Source: Planctomycetota bacterium
GTDB lineage: Bacteria > Planctomycetota > B129-G9
NCBI GenBank assembly: GCA_030622295.1
Contig: JAUXGI010000103.1
Coordinates: 1-5,541 of the forward strand
DNA length: 5,541 nt
Reading direction: 5' to 3'
This document shows, piece by piece, positions 4,926-5,541 of the stretch (position 1 is the stretch's first letter; every line of letters begins with the position of its first letter). Position numbers and translations under genes: made by a program. A model generated the notes under the pieces. The model was not told where the DNA came from. It did no database searches and saw only the letters and a program-made list of their open reading frames with translations.

Positions 4926-5541
4926 TCAGAACTCGGCCAGCAGTTCCTCCAGATTCGGGCTGCCGACCTCTTCCAATTCATACATTACGCGTGTATGCGG
5001 CTTGTTTATCTTGATTATCCTGCCCAGGTCTATCGGCGTGCCGATGACCACGGAGTCGCACTCGCACGCGTTGACGGTCTCCTCCAGGTCCTTTATCTGC
5101 TGCGGGCCGTAGCCCATGGCGGGCAGAAGCGTCCCTATATTCGGATACTTTTGGAACGTTTCGGTAATAGTGCCGACGGTATAGGGGCGCGGGTCAACGG
5201 TTTCAGCCGCTTCGTACTGCTGAGCGGCCACCATGCCGGCGCCTATTTTCATGCCGCCGTGGGTCAGCGTCGGGCCGTCCTCTATCACCAGCACGCGCTT
5301 GCCCTTTATCAGTTCCGGCTTTTCAACCGTCAGCGGGCTCCTCGCCATGACGACCTTCGCCCCGGGGTTGTGCTCCTTCGCGTTTGCAACAACGGTGTCG
5401 ATGCCCTTCTGTTCCGCGGAATCGATTTTGTTTATCACGATGACGTCGGCATATTCGAAGTTGACGCGGCCGGGGTAATAGGTCAGTTCGTGTCCCGCGC
5501 GGTGCGGGTCGGCCACCGTGATGAACAGGTTCGGCTTGAAG
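4926..5541 (-). CDS. GTPase related to cyclic 2,3-diphosphoglycerate synthetase (5' end missing)
   Basis: The reading frame is open through the right edge of the window, so the N-terminus is outside; 204 C-terminal residues are visible. The GTG at 5516-5514 is an internal valine, not a start, since FKPNLFIT is encoded in frame before it. Numbering from the edge: ADPHRAGHE at 10-18, VNFEYADVIVINKIDSA at 26-42 with the NKxD guanine-specificity motif at 37-40, VIEDGPTLTHGGMKIGAG at 85-102, and GTPIDLGRI at 167-175 near the end. The ADPHRxGHE and EDGPTxTHGGM signatures are, from memory, those of the COG2403 family, which includes archaeal cyclic 2,3-diphosphoglycerate synthetase. The P-loop should lie beyond the edge. 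Family members are about 440-460 residues, so roughly half is seen. In bacteria the function is poorly established; making cyclic diphosphoglycerate here is not implied. It heads the aminotransferase-arcC block. Confidence 0.85.
   Translation of the reverse strand, partial: FKPNLFITVADPHRAGHELTYYPGRVNFEYADVIVINKIDSAEQKGIDTVVANAKEHNPGAKVVMARSPLTVEKPELIKGKRVLVIEDGPTLTHGGMKIGAGMVAAQQYEAAETVDPRPYTVGTITETFQKYPNIGTLLPAMGYGPQQIKDLEETVNACECDSVVIGTPIDLGRIIKINKPHTRVMYELEEVGSPNLEELLAEF

Overview
The window is a GC-rich bacterial chromosome segment in which every gene I accept lies on the minus strand, so it reads right to left. Strong Shine-Dalgarno sites, a sigma70-type promoter and purM in its bacterial form argue for a bacterium. 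Short heptameric tandem repeats, palindromes and 'CCACGGATT' repeats in the gaps resemble those I associate with uncultured environmental lineages (Planctomycetota or Omnitrophota-like MAGs). That lineage placement is a low-confidence impression, not a result.

Right block (5541 to 2622): a compact probable operon. It starts with the C-terminal part of a GTPase related to cyclic 2,3-diphosphoglycerate synthetase (COG2403-like), cut by the window edge. After 41 nt comes a class III PLP aminotransferase of the GABA/ornithine type, and after only 4 nt a carbamate kinase (arcC). Carbamate kinase makes ATP from carbamoyl phosphate and the aminotransferase acts on an omega-amino acid. The block therefore suggests nitrogen or amino-acid catabolism (ornithine, citrulline, GABA or agmatine type), with a poorly understood GTPase as partner.

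Middle gap (2434 to 2621): a repeat-dense intergenic region. Two heptanucleotide arrays face each other in inverted orientation around a 10-bp perfect palindrome. A third heptamer set (AGGTCAN, three copies) overlaps the candidate start of the next gene.

Left block (2412 to 242): a membrane CDP-alcohol phosphatidyltransferase with an intact catalytic motif, a hydrophilic linker and an extra C-terminal hydrophobic segment. Then comes purM (AIR synthetase, purine biosynthesis), which has its own promoter (TTGACC, 17 nt, TATCAT) and an AGGAGG ribosome binding site.

Left end (1 to 241): no gene seen. It holds a roughly 176-bp nested inverted-repeat structure bounded by CCACGGATT / AATCCGTGG, a possible REP- or MITE-like element. 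I see no clearly new defence or mobile system. The GTPase-aminotransferase-arcC operon and the repeat architecture are the parts most worth a second look.
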